NCBI GenBank assembly: GCA_052387255.1
Contig: JBQTJI010000008.1
Location: 62,001-126,000, forward strand
Origin: JBBQXK01 sp052387255
GTDB taxonomy: Bacteria; Pseudomonadota; Alphaproteobacteria; Rhodobacterales; Rhodobacteraceae
Direction of reading: 5' to 3'
Length of the DNA stretch: 64,000 bases
Shown: in pieces, positions 7,898-17,611 of the stretch
Layout of the letters: each line of letters opens with the position of its first letter
Position numbering within the stretch: position 1 is the stretch's first letter
Notes under the pieces: model-generated
Databases searched by the model: none
What the model saw: only the letters and a program-made list of their open reading frames with translations
Told to the model about the DNA's origin: nothing
Translations under genes and position numbers: made by a program

Positions 7898-10800
7898 ATG
7901 CAGGTCGAGGCAATTGTCAGCCAGAAGCGGCGCGGAACGGTCCTGTTCGCCGATGTGGCGGACTTTACCAAATTTGCCGAACAGATCGGTGCCGAAGGGG
8001 CTTTCGAACTGATCCAGGCCGTGTCGGGCAAGATGCAAGAGGCCGTCCGCAGCCAGAACGGAACCATCGGGGAATTTCGCGGCGACGGGATCATGGCGCT
8101 GTTCAGCGTGACCGCCGGGATCGAGGACGGGCCGCTGCGGGCCTGCCGCGCCGCCCTGCAGATCCAGGCCTTCCTTCGGGCCATGCAGGCCGACATGCAA
8201 GCCCGCCATGGCCGGGCACCGCAGGTGAGGGTCGGGATTCACAGCGGTCCGCTTGTCGTCGGCGACGTCGGCGATCAGAACAAGGCGCACGTCACCATCA
8301 TCGGAGACACCGCCAATGTGGCGGCCCGGCTCGAGGCCATGGCGGGGCACGGCGAGATCTACATCAGCAGCGACCTTTTTGCGCTGGTGGAGGGCCGGGT
8401 CGAGGCGACCGATCTGGGCGAGCGGGACATGAAAGGGAAATCCGCGCCGCAGCGCGTGTTCCTGCTGCAGGGCGTCAGGGATGGCGTCTCGCGGTTCGAT
8501 GCCTCGGTCTCACGCGGGCTTTCGGCGCTGACCGAGCGCGAGGGCGAGCTTGCGCGCCTTGACGCGGTCTACGCCGGCCTGCCGTCCACCGGCATCGGCA
8601 TCGTCAACATCGGCGGCGAAGCCGGCATCGGCAAATCCCGCCTGCTTTACGAGTTCGAACAGCGCCTGTCGGGACGCGGCGCCACCATCCTGAAGGGCGA
8701 GTGTCGGCCCGATGGCATGACCGTTCCCTTCATGCCCTTTGCCGAAATGCTGCGGGACGCGCTGTCCGCCGATGACACGACGCCCGCAGCAAAGCTGGAA
8801 CAGCGTCTTGCCGACCTGCTCCGGTCCCTCGACTTCGACATCGGGGCCAACCTTCCCTATCTGCTGACCCTGCTCGGCCGAAAGTCCGAGGCGGCGACCG
8901 AAGGGGGCCTGAGCGCCGAGATGATCGGCGAACGGACGCGCGGGGTCATCGTGGCGATCATTGCCCGGCTGGCCGCGCGGTCATCGGTCGTGCTTGTCGT
9001 GGAAGACCTGCACTGGGCCGATCCCGCGACCCTGCAGATCGTCGACCGCCTGTCCGGACTGGACCAGATGATTCCGCTGATGATCATCTGCACCAATCGG
9101 CCCGAGTTCGTGCCGGCTTGGTCGGGACACCCACGCACGACAATCATCACTCCGGCACCGCTGTCCACCCAGGGCGTTGCCGCGCTGATCCGCCAGCGAC
9201 TGAGCGGCGCGGGCGATGCCCTGGCAATGGCAGCCCTTGTGATCGAAAAGGCCGATGGCAATCCCCTCTATGCCGAGGAAATCGCAAAGCTGCTGGTGCA
9301 GCGCAGCCAGTCCGAGGGCGCTGCGACGGGCGACGAGGCAGCGGTGGTGCTGCCGACCAACCTTCAGAACATGGTGATGGAGCGGTTCGACCGCCTGCCG
9401 AAGGAATGCCGCATGCTGCTGCAGGCCGCCGCCGTGATGGGCCGCCGCTTTGACGGCCGGCTTGCTGCGGGAATCGTCGCCGCGCAGGCCCCTTTCGAGC
9501 CCGCCCAGCTTGAAGAGGCCATCCGGGCCGAACTGGTCCTGCCGTTCGGCGGCTCGGGGATGGAGTACCAGTTCAAGCATGCGCTGGTGCAGGACGCGAT
9601 CCGCGACACGCTGTTGCAGGGGCAAAGACGCCACCTGCACGAACGGATCGGGGCCGAACTGGAGGCGCGGTTCGCCGACCGCCTCGAAGAAGCCTCGGAA
9701 AGCCTCGCGCATCATTTCACCCAGGCCGAGATTCCGGACAAGGCCGCGATCTATCTGATCGCGGCGGGCGTGCGCAATCTCAAGCTGTTTTCGCTTTCGG
9801 TGGCCAACGACGCCTTTGCGACGGCGCACCGGCTGATCGAGCGTCACGGGCTGACCCTTGGCGAGGATCATGTCGCCGAGCTTTTCGCCAGCTGGTTCGA
9901 GGTGCAGCAATGGCGTGCCGAGTTCGGCAAGACGGTCACCCTGTTCGAGAGCCAGCCGGACCGGATGCAGGCGATTGCGGGCAACCGGCGCTATGCCCGT
10001 ATCCTGGGTCTGGTCGGCATCGCCTATTGCCAGAACCTGCAATTCGACCTGTCCCGCCAGCGCCACGACGAGGCCATCGCCATCGGCGAGCGCAACGGGG
10101 ATCGCGATGCCATCGTCTATGGCTGTCTTGGGCTGATGGTGCTGGAATGCAGCGCCCCCCGGGCCGGTTTCTTTGCGCGGACCGCTGACCTCGCCGACCG
10201 GATCGACCGCCTTCTGGGCGACGAGGCGCAGCCCTACTACCGCACCTACTGCAACTTCTACCGCAACTGGAGCCACTCGATCCGCGGCAACATGGACACC
10301 GCGCGCGACAGCGGTCACGGCCTGATCGACATGGGGCGGCGCACAAACTTTACCGGTGCCATCGGCTGGGGCGCGATCTGTGTCGCCTTCAACGAGGCCT
10401 ATTGCGAGAACTACGGGACCGCCATCGCGTTTGCCGCCATCGGCGAGCAGGCGGCGGGCGGCCAGGTGGACAAGCTGGTCTGCCAGGGTCTCAAGGGGTT
10501 CTCGATGGTGATGAACGGCGATGTGTCCGGCGGCGCGCGCATCCTGGACGACATCCGCGCTTGCCGCGAAGAGCTGGACTATCTTGGCATCGACAACATT
10601 GTCTATGGGCCCATCGGTCTGGCCAGGTTCCTGGGCGGCGACATGGCGGGAGGGGTGCGCTGGCTGAAAGATGCCATCGCGCGCGCGCTGGTGAACGGGA
10701 ACACCCACAGTGCTGCGATGTCGCATATCTCGCTCGGCACGATCCACCTGATGCTGGCAACCGCCAAGGACAAGCCGGACCTGTCGCTACTGCGCCGCAA

Positions 10801-11062
10801 CATCCTGTTCCTGATCGGCACCCTGCCTTTCGCGAAATCCCGCGCCGTGGCGCATTTCGACAAGGCCGCAGCCCTTGGCCGCGAGATCGGGATGGCGGGC
10901 GTCGAGGCGCAGGCGCTCTGCGGCAAGGGGATGGCCCTCCGTGCCGCGAAGCGCGTGGGTGCGGCGCGTGCCGCCTTGACCGAGGCCCGGCAGGCCGTGT
11001 CGGGGATCCGCTGGTCCATGATGCAGGACCGGATCGAGGCGGCGCTGAAGGCGTTGGGTTGA
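7898..11062 (+). CDS. class III adenylate/guanylate cyclase with AAA ATPase and helical-repeat region
   Basis: The 1054-residue product begins with a class III cyclase domain (about 10-190). Metal-binding Asp19 (LFADVADFT) and Asp63 (RGDGIMALF) and the transition-state motif GDTANVAARLE (136-146) are intact, so it should be catalytic. A STAND/AAA-16-type ATPase follows: Walker A GGEAGIGKS (239-247) and Walker B VVLVVEDLHWAD (364-375). The rest (about 550-1054) looks like helical TPR-type repeats used for ligand or protein sensing. Start ATG 7898 has no strong SD, and 177 bp separate it from the catalase-like gene, so it may have its own promoter. It could couple detection of an oxidised lipid or partner to a cyclic nucleotide; the ligand is unknown. 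Confidence 0.93.
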   Translation: MQVEAIVSQKRRGTVLFADVADFTKFAEQIGAEGAFELIQAVSGKMQEAVRSQNGTIGEFRGDGIMALFSVTAGIEDGPLRACRAALQIQAFLRAMQADMQARHGRAPQVRVGIHSGPLVVGDVGDQNKAHVTIIGDTANVAARLEAMAGHGEIYISSDLFALVEGRVEATDLGERDMKGKSAPQRVFLLQGVRDGVSRFDASVSRGLSALTEREGELARLDAVYAGLPSTGIGIVNIGGEAGIGKSRLLYEFEQRLSGRGATILKGECRPDGMTVPFMPFAEMLRDALSADDTTPAAKLEQRLADLLRSLDFDIGANLPYLLTLLGRKSEAATEGGLSAEMIGERTRGVIVAIIARLAARSSVVLVVEDLHWADPATLQIVDRLSGLDQMIPLMIICTNRPEFVPAWSGHPRTTIITPAPLSTQGVAALIRQRLSGAGDALAMAALVIEKADGNPLYAEEIAKLLVQRSQSEGAATGDEAAVVLPTNLQNMVMERFDRLPKECRMLLQAAAVMGRRFDGRLAAGIVAAQAPFEPAQLEEAIRAELVLPFGGSGMEYQFKHALVQDAIRDTLLQGQRRHLHERIGAELEARFADRLEEASESLAHHFTQAEIPDKAAIYLIAAGVRNLKLFSLSVANDAFATAHRLIERHGLTLGEDHVAELFASWFEVQQWRAEFGKTVTLFESQPDRMQAIAGNRRYARILGLVGIAYCQNLQFDLSRQRHDEAIAIGERNGDRDAIVYGCLGLMVLECSAPRAGFFARTADLADRIDRLLGDEAQPYYRTYCNFYRNWSHSIRGNMDTARDSGHGLIDMGRRTNFTGAIGWGAICVAFNEAYCENYGTAIAFAAIGEQAAGGQVDKLVCQGLKGFSMVMNGDVSGGARILDDIRACREELDYLGIDNIVYGPIGLARFLGGDMAGGVRWLKDAIARALVNGNTHSAAMSHISLGTIHLMLATAKDKPDLSLLRRNILFLIGTLPFAKSRAVAHFDKAAALGREIGMAGVEAQALCGKGMALRAAKRVGAARAALTEARQAVSGIRWSMMQDRIEAALKALG

Positions 11063-11304
11063 CGCGACAGCGGGCGGCGATGTCCATCTCTTCGCCTCTC
11101 GCCGTGCCAACGACAGTGCCGGACCCCGTCACCGCGGCCTCAGCCGGGGTCAGGCCGGCTTCAACCGATGGCCAGACCGCGCCAGCCCAAGGTGATCAGG
11201 CAGAGTTGCCATTACACCCCGTTGCCCATCGGCCCCAAGACCTGCGGCGAACGCGATGGGCGACCCCCCGTGGGATACGTCGGGACAAAAAATGGGCAAA
11301 GGAG

Positions 11305-11907
11305 TCAGCCCGCAATCGCGCCAACGATGGCGGTCATGGCCAGCATGCCGGGGTCGTCCATGCCCTTCGACTTTTCGGCAAAGATGCGGGCGCGGCCGAT
11401 GGTGGCGGGGCGCGGGCGGAAATCCTCCATCGCCTGCCGCGCTGCGGCAACGGCTGCCGCTGCGACGGCGGCGGGATCGGTCAGGCCTGCCGTGGCGCGC
11501 GCCACCGCGTCCAGGCTGTCGAGCACCGTCTTGCCCCCGAGGTCGGCCTTGCCCCGCGCCTGCATCGCGTCGCGGGCGGCGGCGACCAGCGCCGGGATCT
11601 CGGACGCCTCTACCATCAAGCGCCCCTTGACCGCCTTGGCCATCGCCATCAGCCCCGTCGCCGTCAGCGTGCCGTAGGACGACCCCGACGCCCTGGTGAA
11701 CGCCTGTGCGCACCTGAGCAATGCCAGCCCCAGATCCTCGGGCATGTCGCCCGCGCCCTCGGCGATGGCCCGCATCCCCCGCGTCAGCGTCACCCCCAGG
11801 TCGCCGTCGCCCAGCGCCCCGTCCGCCGCATTCAGCGCGTCGAAATCGCGCTCCATCGCGGCGGCGACACGGGCAATGCCCGACAGGAGTGCCGCCCGGT
11901 CGATCAT
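11305..11907 (-). CDS. dhaL: dihydroxyacetone-type kinase, nucleotide-binding subunit DhaL
   Basis: The 200-residue protein carries the DhaL nucleotide motif ALGDGDLGVT (residues 30-39) and is all-helical in character, as in DhaL lids. It contributes ATP/Mg binding to the DhaK subunit. Its start overlaps the dhaK stop (ATGA), so the subunits are coupled. No DhaM phosphotransferase partner is visible, favouring a direct ATP-dependent split kinase of the sort found in tetrose and other sugar-catabolic clusters. It is the last gene of the leftward operon. The substrate could be dihydroxyacetone, glyceraldehyde or a ketotetrose. Confidence 0.88.
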   Translation of the reverse strand: MIDRAALLSGIARVAAAMERDFDALNAADGALGDGDLGVTLTRGMRAIAEGAGDMPEDLGLALLRCAQAFTRASGSSYGTLTATGLMAMAKAVKGRLMVEASEIPALVAAARDAMQARGKADLGGKTVLDSLDAVARATAGLTDPAAVAAAAVAAARQAMEDFRPRPATIGRARIFAEKSKGMDDPGMLAMTAIVGAIAG

Positions 11908-12905
11908 CGCACGCTCCAGAACGCGCAGTCGCAGGGGACCTTCAGCAACCCCTCAAGCTGGTCGTCCAGCTTGATCAGGGTGAACGAAACCCCCGCCATC
12001 TCCATCGACGTGGCATAGCGCCCGACCAGCGGCATCACCGTGGCCACGCCCAGACCATCCAGCCGTGCCTTGACCACACGGTACAGGATGTACAGCTCCT
12101 CCGGCGGCGTGGACCCCAGCGAGTTGACCATCACCGACACCCGGTCGCCCTTGACCAAGGGCATGTCGGCCAGCAGCCGGTCCATCATCTCCCCGGCAAT
12201 CGCATCGGCGGGGCGCAGTTGCCCTCGCCAGACGCCGGGTTCGCCATGGATGCCCATGCCCATCTCCATCTCGTCCTCGGCGATGTGGAAGGTGGGTTTT
12301 CCGGCCTGCGGCACGGTGCAGGACGACAGCGCCGCCCCGACCGAACGGCAGGCGTCCGCTGCCTTCTGCGCCACCGCTGTCACGGCGGCCAGATCGTGCC
12401 CCGCCTCGGCCGCCGCGCCCGCGATCTTGAAGGCATAGACCATGCCCGCGACGCCGCGCCGCTTTTCCCGCTCGGCCGGGGCCGCCGAGGCCACGTCGTC
12501 GGCCAGAACCACGGTGGTGCAGGTGATCCCGTCGAACTCGACCAGATCCCCCGCCATGTCGAAGTTCATGATGTCGCCGCCGTAGTTCCCGTACAGCCGC
12601 AGCACCCCCGCACCCCGGTCGGCCACGCGGATCGCATCGGCCATCTGTTCGGCCGAAGGGCTGGCAAAGACGTCGCCGATGGCGCAGGCGTCCAGCAGGC
12701 CGGGGCCGACATACCCCGTGAACACCGGCAGGTGCCCCGACCCGCCGCCCGTGACGATGCCGACCTTGCCCGCCATGCCCGGTGTGGCCCGTGCCACCAC
12801 CCGGCCCGTGTCACCGTGCAGGCGATAGAATTCGGGATGCGCGGCGGTCAGGCCCGCCAGCATCTCGTCCACATAATCGACGGGGTTGTTGAGGATTTTC
12901 TTCAT
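11904..12905 (-). CDS. dhaK: dihydroxyacetone-type kinase, substrate-binding subunit DhaK
   Basis: This 333-residue DhaK-family subunit has the substrate-pocket motif GGGSGHLP near residue 54 and the motif GMGIHGEPG near 215, whose His forms the hemiaminal with the keto-substrate. Length fits stand-alone DhaK. The gene sits 12 bp after the second permease and overlaps dhaL by 4 bases. With the transporter upstream it probably phosphorylates a triose or tetrose released from the imported compound; related split kinases act on erythrulose as well as dihydroxyacetone. The family call is secure, the exact substrate is not. Confidence 0.9.
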   Translation of the reverse strand: MKKILNNPVDYVDEMLAGLTAAHPEFYRLHGDTGRVVARATPGMAGKVGIVTGGGSGHLPVFTGYVGPGLLDACAIGDVFASPSAEQMADAIRVADRGAGVLRLYGNYGGDIMNFDMAGDLVEFDGITCTTVVLADDVASAAPAEREKRRGVAGMVYAFKIAGAAAEAGHDLAAVTAVAQKAADACRSVGAALSSCTVPQAGKPTFHIAEDEMEMGMGIHGEPGVWRGQLRPADAIAGEMMDRLLADMPLVKGDRVSVMVNSLGSTPPEELYILYRVVKARLDGLGVATVMPLVGRYATSMEMAGVSFTLIKLDDQLEGLLKVPCDCAFWSVR

Positions 12906-12917
12906 GGCACGTCTCCT

Positions 12918-13886
12918 TCAGGCTTTGCGGCGGGGGGTCTGGCCGATGCGGGTGTTTACGAGCATCACGAAAATCAGAAGACCGCCCCAGATCAGTTCGC
13001 GGGCAAAGTTCGACACGCCCAGCATGTTCAGCCCCGACGACAGGAACTGCATCGACAGCACGGCCAGCACCACGCCGATCACGCGGCCATAGCCGCCGTA
13101 CGGGTTCACGCCCCCCAGGACGGCGATCAGCACCGCCAGCAGCAGATAGCTTGACCCGTAGTCGGCCTTGGCCGAGTTGGCGCGGCTCATCACCACCATG
13201 CCTGCGATGGCGGCAAGGACGCCGGACATGACGTAGACGCGGATCAACAGGCCGGTGATGTCCACGGCGGCGAACCGCGCGGCCAGGGGGTTTGCGCCGA
13301 ACATCCGCACTTTCAGGCCAAACGCCGTCCGGGTGAGCAAGAGCGACAGGCCCAGCGCCAGCAGCGCGAACAGGATCAGCGGCACGGGGATGTAGAACAC
13401 CGTCCCGTTCCCCAGCCAGGCGACAGCATCGGGAAACCCCATCACCGCCGACCCCCCGGTGATCGCCACGGCAAACCCGGTGAAGATCAGCCCCGACCCC
13501 AGCGTCGCCAGGATCGGCGGCAGGCCGAAGACGGCAATCGCCACCCCGTTGCACAGCCCCGCGACCGCGCCCACCCCCATCGCCGCGCCAAAGGCCAGCG
13601 CCCACCACATCAGGCCCCCGTCCCCCGGCCCGGCAAAGGTGGTCAGGATCGTGGCGGCGACGATGGCCGACAGGTTGGCAGCACCGACCACCGACAGGTC
13701 GATCCCCCCGGTCAGCATGGTCAGCGTCATCGCCAGGGCAAGGATGGCAAACTCGGGAAACTGGAACGCCATCGACGTCATGTTCTGGGCCGACAGGAAC
13801 CGGTCGGGCGACAGCGCGCCCATCACCGCGAACACCACCAGGGCGATGACGGCCAGCCGCGCCTCGGGCGATGACAGGCGCATCAT
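12918..13886 (-). CDS. sugar ABC transporter permease (second of two)
   Basis: This 322-residue inner-membrane permease of the ribose/AI-2 (BPD_transp_2, RbsC-like) family has eight to ten predicted helices and the conserved GGIDLSV loop near residue 60. Two adjacent ATGs begin at 13886; the first overlaps the stop of the other permease (ATGATG). It pairs with the neighbouring permease as a heterodimer fed by the shared ATPase. Substrate specificity cannot be read from the permease. Confidence 0.9.
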   Translation of the reverse strand: MMRLSSPEARLAVIALVVFAVMGALSPDRFLSAQNMTSMAFQFPEFAILALAMTLTMLTGGIDLSVVGAANLSAIVAATILTTFAGPGDGGLMWWALAFGAAMGVGAVAGLCNGVAIAVFGLPPILATLGSGLIFTGFAVAITGGSAVMGFPDAVAWLGNGTVFYIPVPLILFALLALGLSLLLTRTAFGLKVRMFGANPLAARFAAVDITGLLIRVYVMSGVLAAIAGMVVMSRANSAKADYGSSYLLLAVLIAVLGGVNPYGGYGRVIGVVLAVLSMQFLSSGLNMLGVSNFARELIWGGLLIFVMLVNTRIGQTPRRKA

Positions 13887-14869
13887 GCGGCCCTCGCGGC
13901 GGCGCGCTTGGCCTGCCATGCGGGCAGGCCGGTGCCGATCAGGATCAGCACGCCCACCGCCACCGACTGCCAGGTGTTGGGAATGCCCAGCACGACCAGC
14001 GAGTTGCGCACCAGCACGATCAGCGCCACGCCCAGAAGCGTGCCGGTCAGCGTGCCGTACCCCCCCGCCAGCCGCGCGCCCCCCAGAACCACGGCGGCGA
14101 TCACCGACAGCTCAAGCCCCACAAGGTCGAACGGGTTGGCGACACGGGCCATCGAGGCATGGATGATCCCCGCCAGCCCCGCCAGCATGCCGACATAGAC
14201 ATAGACGAAGAACTGCACGCCCCGCACGTCGATGCCGATGCGCCGCGCACTTTCGACCGACCCGCCGATGGCGAAGATCTTCCGCCCCAGCATGGTGCGG
14301 TGCAGGATGGCCCAGGTGACGATCACGCTCAGCACCGTCACCAGGAACGCCGCGTGCAGGCTGTAGAACGACCCATCGGCATTCGTGCCCCGGATCATCA
14401 TCATCCGGCCGAACTCGCGCATCCCCGGCGGCAGGGTGGTGATCTGCTTCTGCCCGACGAAGGTCAGCATGAAGCCCCGGAACACCGACAGCGTGCCCAG
14501 CGTCACGATCAGCGTGGGCAGCCCGAACCCCGCGATCAGCACCCCGTTGATGGCCCCCAGCGATGCGCCGATGGCCATGCCGACAACGAACGCGCCCCAC
14601 CACGGCACCCAAGGAGCGAATGTGTTCAGCGCCATGGCGGTGGCGTACATGGTAAAGGCCGCAACGGCGGTGAAACTCACGTCGATCCCGCCCGAGATCA
14701 GCACCAGCAGGCAGGCCACCGCCAGGATGCCCATCACGATCCCGCCGCGCAAAAGGTCGGTTAGGGTGGCCATCGACAGGAATCCGGGGTCGCTGGCGGC
14801 GGCGATGGTGCAGAAGGCCAGGATGATCAGCGCGACCAGCGTCTCGTTCCGGGTCCAGTCGATGCGCAT
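13883..14869 (-). CDS. sugar ABC transporter permease (first of two)
   Basis: This 328-residue RbsC-like permease has the conserved ISGGIDVS motif near residue 60 and about nine hydrophobic helices. ATG 14869 overlaps the ATPase stop (TGATG); a GTG three bases upstream is an alternative. Two distinct permeases per system is usual for AI-2/rhamnose/erythritol-type importers. It continues without a gap into the second permease. Confidence 0.9.
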   Translation of the reverse strand: MRIDWTRNETLVALIILAFCTIAAASDPGFLSMATLTDLLRGGIVMGILAVACLLVLISGGIDVSFTAVAAFTMYATAMALNTFAPWVPWWGAFVVGMAIGASLGAINGVLIAGFGLPTLIVTLGTLSVFRGFMLTFVGQKQITTLPPGMREFGRMMMIRGTNADGSFYSLHAAFLVTVLSVIVTWAILHRTMLGRKIFAIGGSVESARRIGIDVRGVQFFVYVYVGMLAGLAGIIHASMARVANPFDLVGLELSVIAAVVLGGARLAGGYGTLTGTLLGVALIVLVRNSLVVLGIPNTWQSVAVGVLILIGTGLPAWQAKRAAARAA

Positions 14870-16365
14870 CACGATGCCAGCCTCTGCGCCAGGTCGTCCA
14901 CCGAAGTCTCACCCCCGGAAAGCCGGTCGGTGATCCGCCCGCCCTTCATCACCAGGATGCGGTGGCAGGTGGCCATCAGTTCGGGCAGGTCGTCCGAGAT
15001 CACGATCACCCCCAGCCCCTGCGCCGCCAGATCGCCGATGATGCCGTGAATCTCGGCCTTGGATCCCACGTCGACCCCCACGCTCGGCCCGTTCAGGACC
15101 AGCACGCGCGGGCTGCGCGCCAGCCACCGCGCCAGAACCACGCGCTGCTGATTGCCGCCCGAAAGCGACCGCACCGGGGCCTCGACATCCGCCGCCTTCA
15201 CCCGCAGGCGGCCCAACCAGTCGCGCGCCTCGGCCATCAGCCCGCCGAAATCGACCAGGCCGCCCTTCCCGTGCGCCTCCAGCCGCCCGATGGCCACGTT
15301 CCGCGCAATGGACTGCATCAGGAACAGCCCCTCGGTCAGCCGGTCCTCGGGGACATATCCCACACCCGCGCCGGCCGCCGCCAGCGGATCGCCCAGCGGC
15401 ACGACAGCGCCGTCCACCGTGACGCTGCCCGCCTCAGGCGCAACCAGCCCGAACAACGCCTTGGCCAGCGAGGTGCGCCCCGACCCCAGAAGGCCCGAGA
15501 TTCCCAGCACCTCGCCCGCGCGCAGGTCGAACCCGACATCGGCAAAGGCCCCGGCCTTGGTCAGCCCGTGAACCGTCATCAGCACCGGCGCATCAGCCCG
15601 CAACGCCACCGGCGGCGTTTCCGCGACGTCGCGCCCCGTCATGTGGCGCGTCAGGGATGCCGCGTCGAATTCCAAGGCCGGACCCTCGGCCACCTTTGCC
15701 CCGTTGCGCAGCACGACGACCTTTTCGCAGACCTCCAGCACCTCGGCCAGCTTGTGGCTGACGAACAGCACGGCCACCCCGTCGGCCTTGAGCCGCCGGA
15801 TGATGCCCAGCAGGGTGCGCACCTCGCGTTCGGTCAGGGCCGTCGTCGGTTCGTCCATGATGATCAGCCGCGCGTCATGGGCCAGCGCGCGGGCGATGGC
15901 GACCAGCTGCTTGTGCGCGACCGACAGCGTCTCGACCCGCACCGAAAGGTCCAGGTCGACCCCCACCCGCGCCAGAACCGCCTTCGCCAGATCGCGCGCC
16001 CTGGCCCCGCGATACAGACGGTCGCCGTCCGCCAGCGCCGAACTGAAGGCGATGTTCTCGGCGACGCTCAGGTTCGGAAACAGCGAAAAGTCCTGAAAGA
16101 TCACCATCACCCCGGCATCCGCCGACAGGCGCGGCGTCAGCGGCCCCTGCTCGACCCCCGAAAAGGCGATCCGCCCCCGGTCGGGCCGTTCCACCCCCGC
16201 CAGGATCTTGATCAGCGTCGATTTCCCCGATCCGTTCTCGCCCGCCAGACAGACCGCCTCGCCCGCGCCGATGGTGAAGCCCACATCGGACAGCGCGGTG
16301 ATCCCGGCATAGGTCTTGGCCACGCCGTCGATGGCGATCAGGGAGGTCATGGGGCTAGGGCGCAT
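14869..16365 (-). CDS. sugar ABC transporter ATPase (two-domain, RbsA-like)
   Basis: The 498-residue protein has two fused nucleotide-binding domains. The first has Walker A GENGSGKST, Walker B LIIMDEPT and a weak signature region. The second keeps LSGGNQQR but has the degenerate GLLGSGRTS loop typical of RbsA-type proteins. ATG 16365 is chosen because GGAG lies eight bases upstream; ATG 16350 is the alternative, and longer starts would run into a REP-like repeat. It is separated from the binding-protein gene by about 210 bp holding that repeat, which may lower expression relative to the binding protein. Confidence 0.92.
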   Translation of the reverse strand: MRPSPMTSLIAIDGVAKTYAGITALSDVGFTIGAGEAVCLAGENGSGKSTLIKILAGVERPDRGRIAFSGVEQGPLTPRLSADAGVMVIFQDFSLFPNLSVAENIAFSSALADGDRLYRGARARDLAKAVLARVGVDLDLSVRVETLSVAHKQLVAIARALAHDARLIIMDEPTTALTEREVRTLLGIIRRLKADGVAVLFVSHKLAEVLEVCEKVVVLRNGAKVAEGPALEFDAASLTRHMTGRDVAETPPVALRADAPVLMTVHGLTKAGAFADVGFDLRAGEVLGISGLLGSGRTSLAKALFGLVAPEAGSVTVDGAVVPLGDPLAAAGAGVGYVPEDRLTEGLFLMQSIARNVAIGRLEAHGKGGLVDFGGLMAEARDWLGRLRVKAADVEAPVRSLSGGNQQRVVLARWLARSPRVLVLNGPSVGVDVGSKAEIHGIIGDLAAQGLGVIVISDDLPELMATCHRILVMKGGRITDRLSGGETSVDDLAQRLAS

Positions 16366-16394
16366 CGCAGTTTCTCCGAGCCGTCCTCTCGCGC

Positions 16395-16470
16395 AATCGC
16401 CCCGGCGCAGGCCGGGGCCTCGATTGGCAGTGTACCAGGTATCGGGGCCCCGGCCTTCGCCGGGGCGATT
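16395..16470. repeat. REP-like GC-rich inverted repeat, copy 1
   Basis: The arms begin AATCGCCCCGGCGCAGGCC and end GGCCTTCGCCGGGGCGATT around a short AT-richer loop. It lies in the 210-bp space between the binding-protein and ATPase genes of the ABC operon. The hairpin could stabilise the upstream messenger or act as partial terminator, as REP elements do between malE and malF. Three relatives occur at 26687, 30694 and 50641. Confidence 0.8.
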
Positions 16471-16575
16471 GAACGACAAACTGCGGGCGATCCGAATCGC
16501 GTTCAAGCCGCTCGACCCGCGCGCTAGGAAGGGGGCCACGCGACCTGCGGCCCCCCCGATCCTGCAATCCTGTCC

Positions 16576-17556
16576 TCAGAAAGGATAGTCCGCCATGTTG
16601 GCCTTGTTCACGTTCACCCAGGCCTGGCCGTAGATCACCTTGCCGTCCAGCTTGATGGCGTTGTAGCCCGACAGGCCAAGGTCCATGCCGTCCGTCACCG
16701 TCTCGCCGTTCATCACCATCGTGGCCAGCTTGTTCATCGCATAGCCCGCGACCGAAGGGTCCCAGAACCCGATTCCGTCGACCGCGCCGGTCTCCAGATA
16801 CTGCCCGGCGATGGACGGCAGCGAGGTGCCGAACACGCAGGTCGCATCCGCCATCCCGCGTTCCTCGATGGCCAGGCCGATGCCTGCCACGTCGGTCGAT
16901 GCCGACCCCTGCAGGCCCTTGACGTCCGGGAAGGCGCGCAGCACCTCTTGCGCCTTTTCATAGGCCTTCTGCTGGTCGTCGAAGGTTTCGTTCTTGTCGC
17001 CCACCAGCACCATCTCGGGATACTTTTCCTTCTGATAGGCGATGGCCCCGTCGACCCACTGGTTGTGCGTCTGGCTGGTCAGCGATCCGACGAACACGGC
17101 ATATTCGCCCTTGCCGCCCATGCAGGTGGCCATCTGCTCCATCAGGTTCGCGCCGAAATCCTCGTTCTTGAAGGCTTCGAGGTCATAGGTCGTGTTCTGC
17201 TGGCTGGCGGCCTCGTGCGTGATGACGGCAATCCCCGCCTCCTGCGCGCGCTTCAGCACGGGTTCCAGCGCCTCGGGCGACATCGGCACGACGGCCAGCG
17301 CGTTGACGCCCTGCGCGATCATGTCCTCGATCAGCGCCGCCTGCTGCTGCGGGTCGGCCTGGGCCGGGCCCACCTGGAAGGCGTCGTTGCCGGTGTCGGT
17401 GGCGTATTGCTTGACGCCTTCCTCCATCCGGTTGAACCACTGGATGCCCGCGATCTTGACGACCGTGGCGATCTTCTTGCCTTCCGCCGCCGCCGGCATC
17501 GCCAGCGTCAGCGCCGTGCCCGCCGTTAGGGCGGCGATCAGTGTCCGTTTCATCAT
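16576..17556 (-). CDS. periplasmic sugar-binding protein of the ABC transporter
   Basis: The 326-residue type I periplasmic binding protein (Peripla_BP_4, AI-2/rhamnose/ribose-like) has a signal peptide in residues 1-24 (hydrophobic core TLIAALTAGTALTLA, cleavage near AAA-EG). The mature part starts KKIATVVKIAG and contains the typical VVPMSPEAL hinge-side motif. A strong SD (GGAGGA) precedes the double ATG at 17556-17551. It leads the transporter genes and probably has its own promoter in the 205-bp gap upstream. The ligand is unknown; neighbours suggest a pentose-, deoxypentose- or tetrose-like compound. Confidence 0.92.
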   Translation of the reverse strand: MMKRTLIAALTAGTALTLAMPAAAEGKKIATVVKIAGIQWFNRMEEGVKQYATDTGNDAFQVGPAQADPQQQAALIEDMIAQGVNALAVVPMSPEALEPVLKRAQEAGIAVITHEAASQQNTTYDLEAFKNEDFGANLMEQMATCMGGKGEYAVFVGSLTSQTHNQWVDGAIAYQKEKYPEMVLVGDKNETFDDQQKAYEKAQEVLRAFPDVKGLQGSASTDVAGIGLAIEERGMADATCVFGTSLPSIAGQYLETGAVDGIGFWDPSVAGYAMNKLATMVMNGETVTDGMDLGLSGYNAIKLDGKVIYGQAWVNVNKANMADYPF

Positions 17557-17611
17557 GGTGGCTTTCCTCCCGAGATTTGTCGTTTGTTCCGTCACGTCTC
17601 CTCTGCCCGCG

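Noticed and set aside
5024..8350. Leftward open frame of about 1100 codons under DyP, the catalase-like gene and the cyclase start
   Set aside because: Antisense to three recognisable genes; its composition is typical of GC-rich shadow frames.
16366..16539. N-terminal extension of the ABC ATPase
   Set aside because: It also translates a REP-like repeat. An SD-supported ATG lies at 16365.
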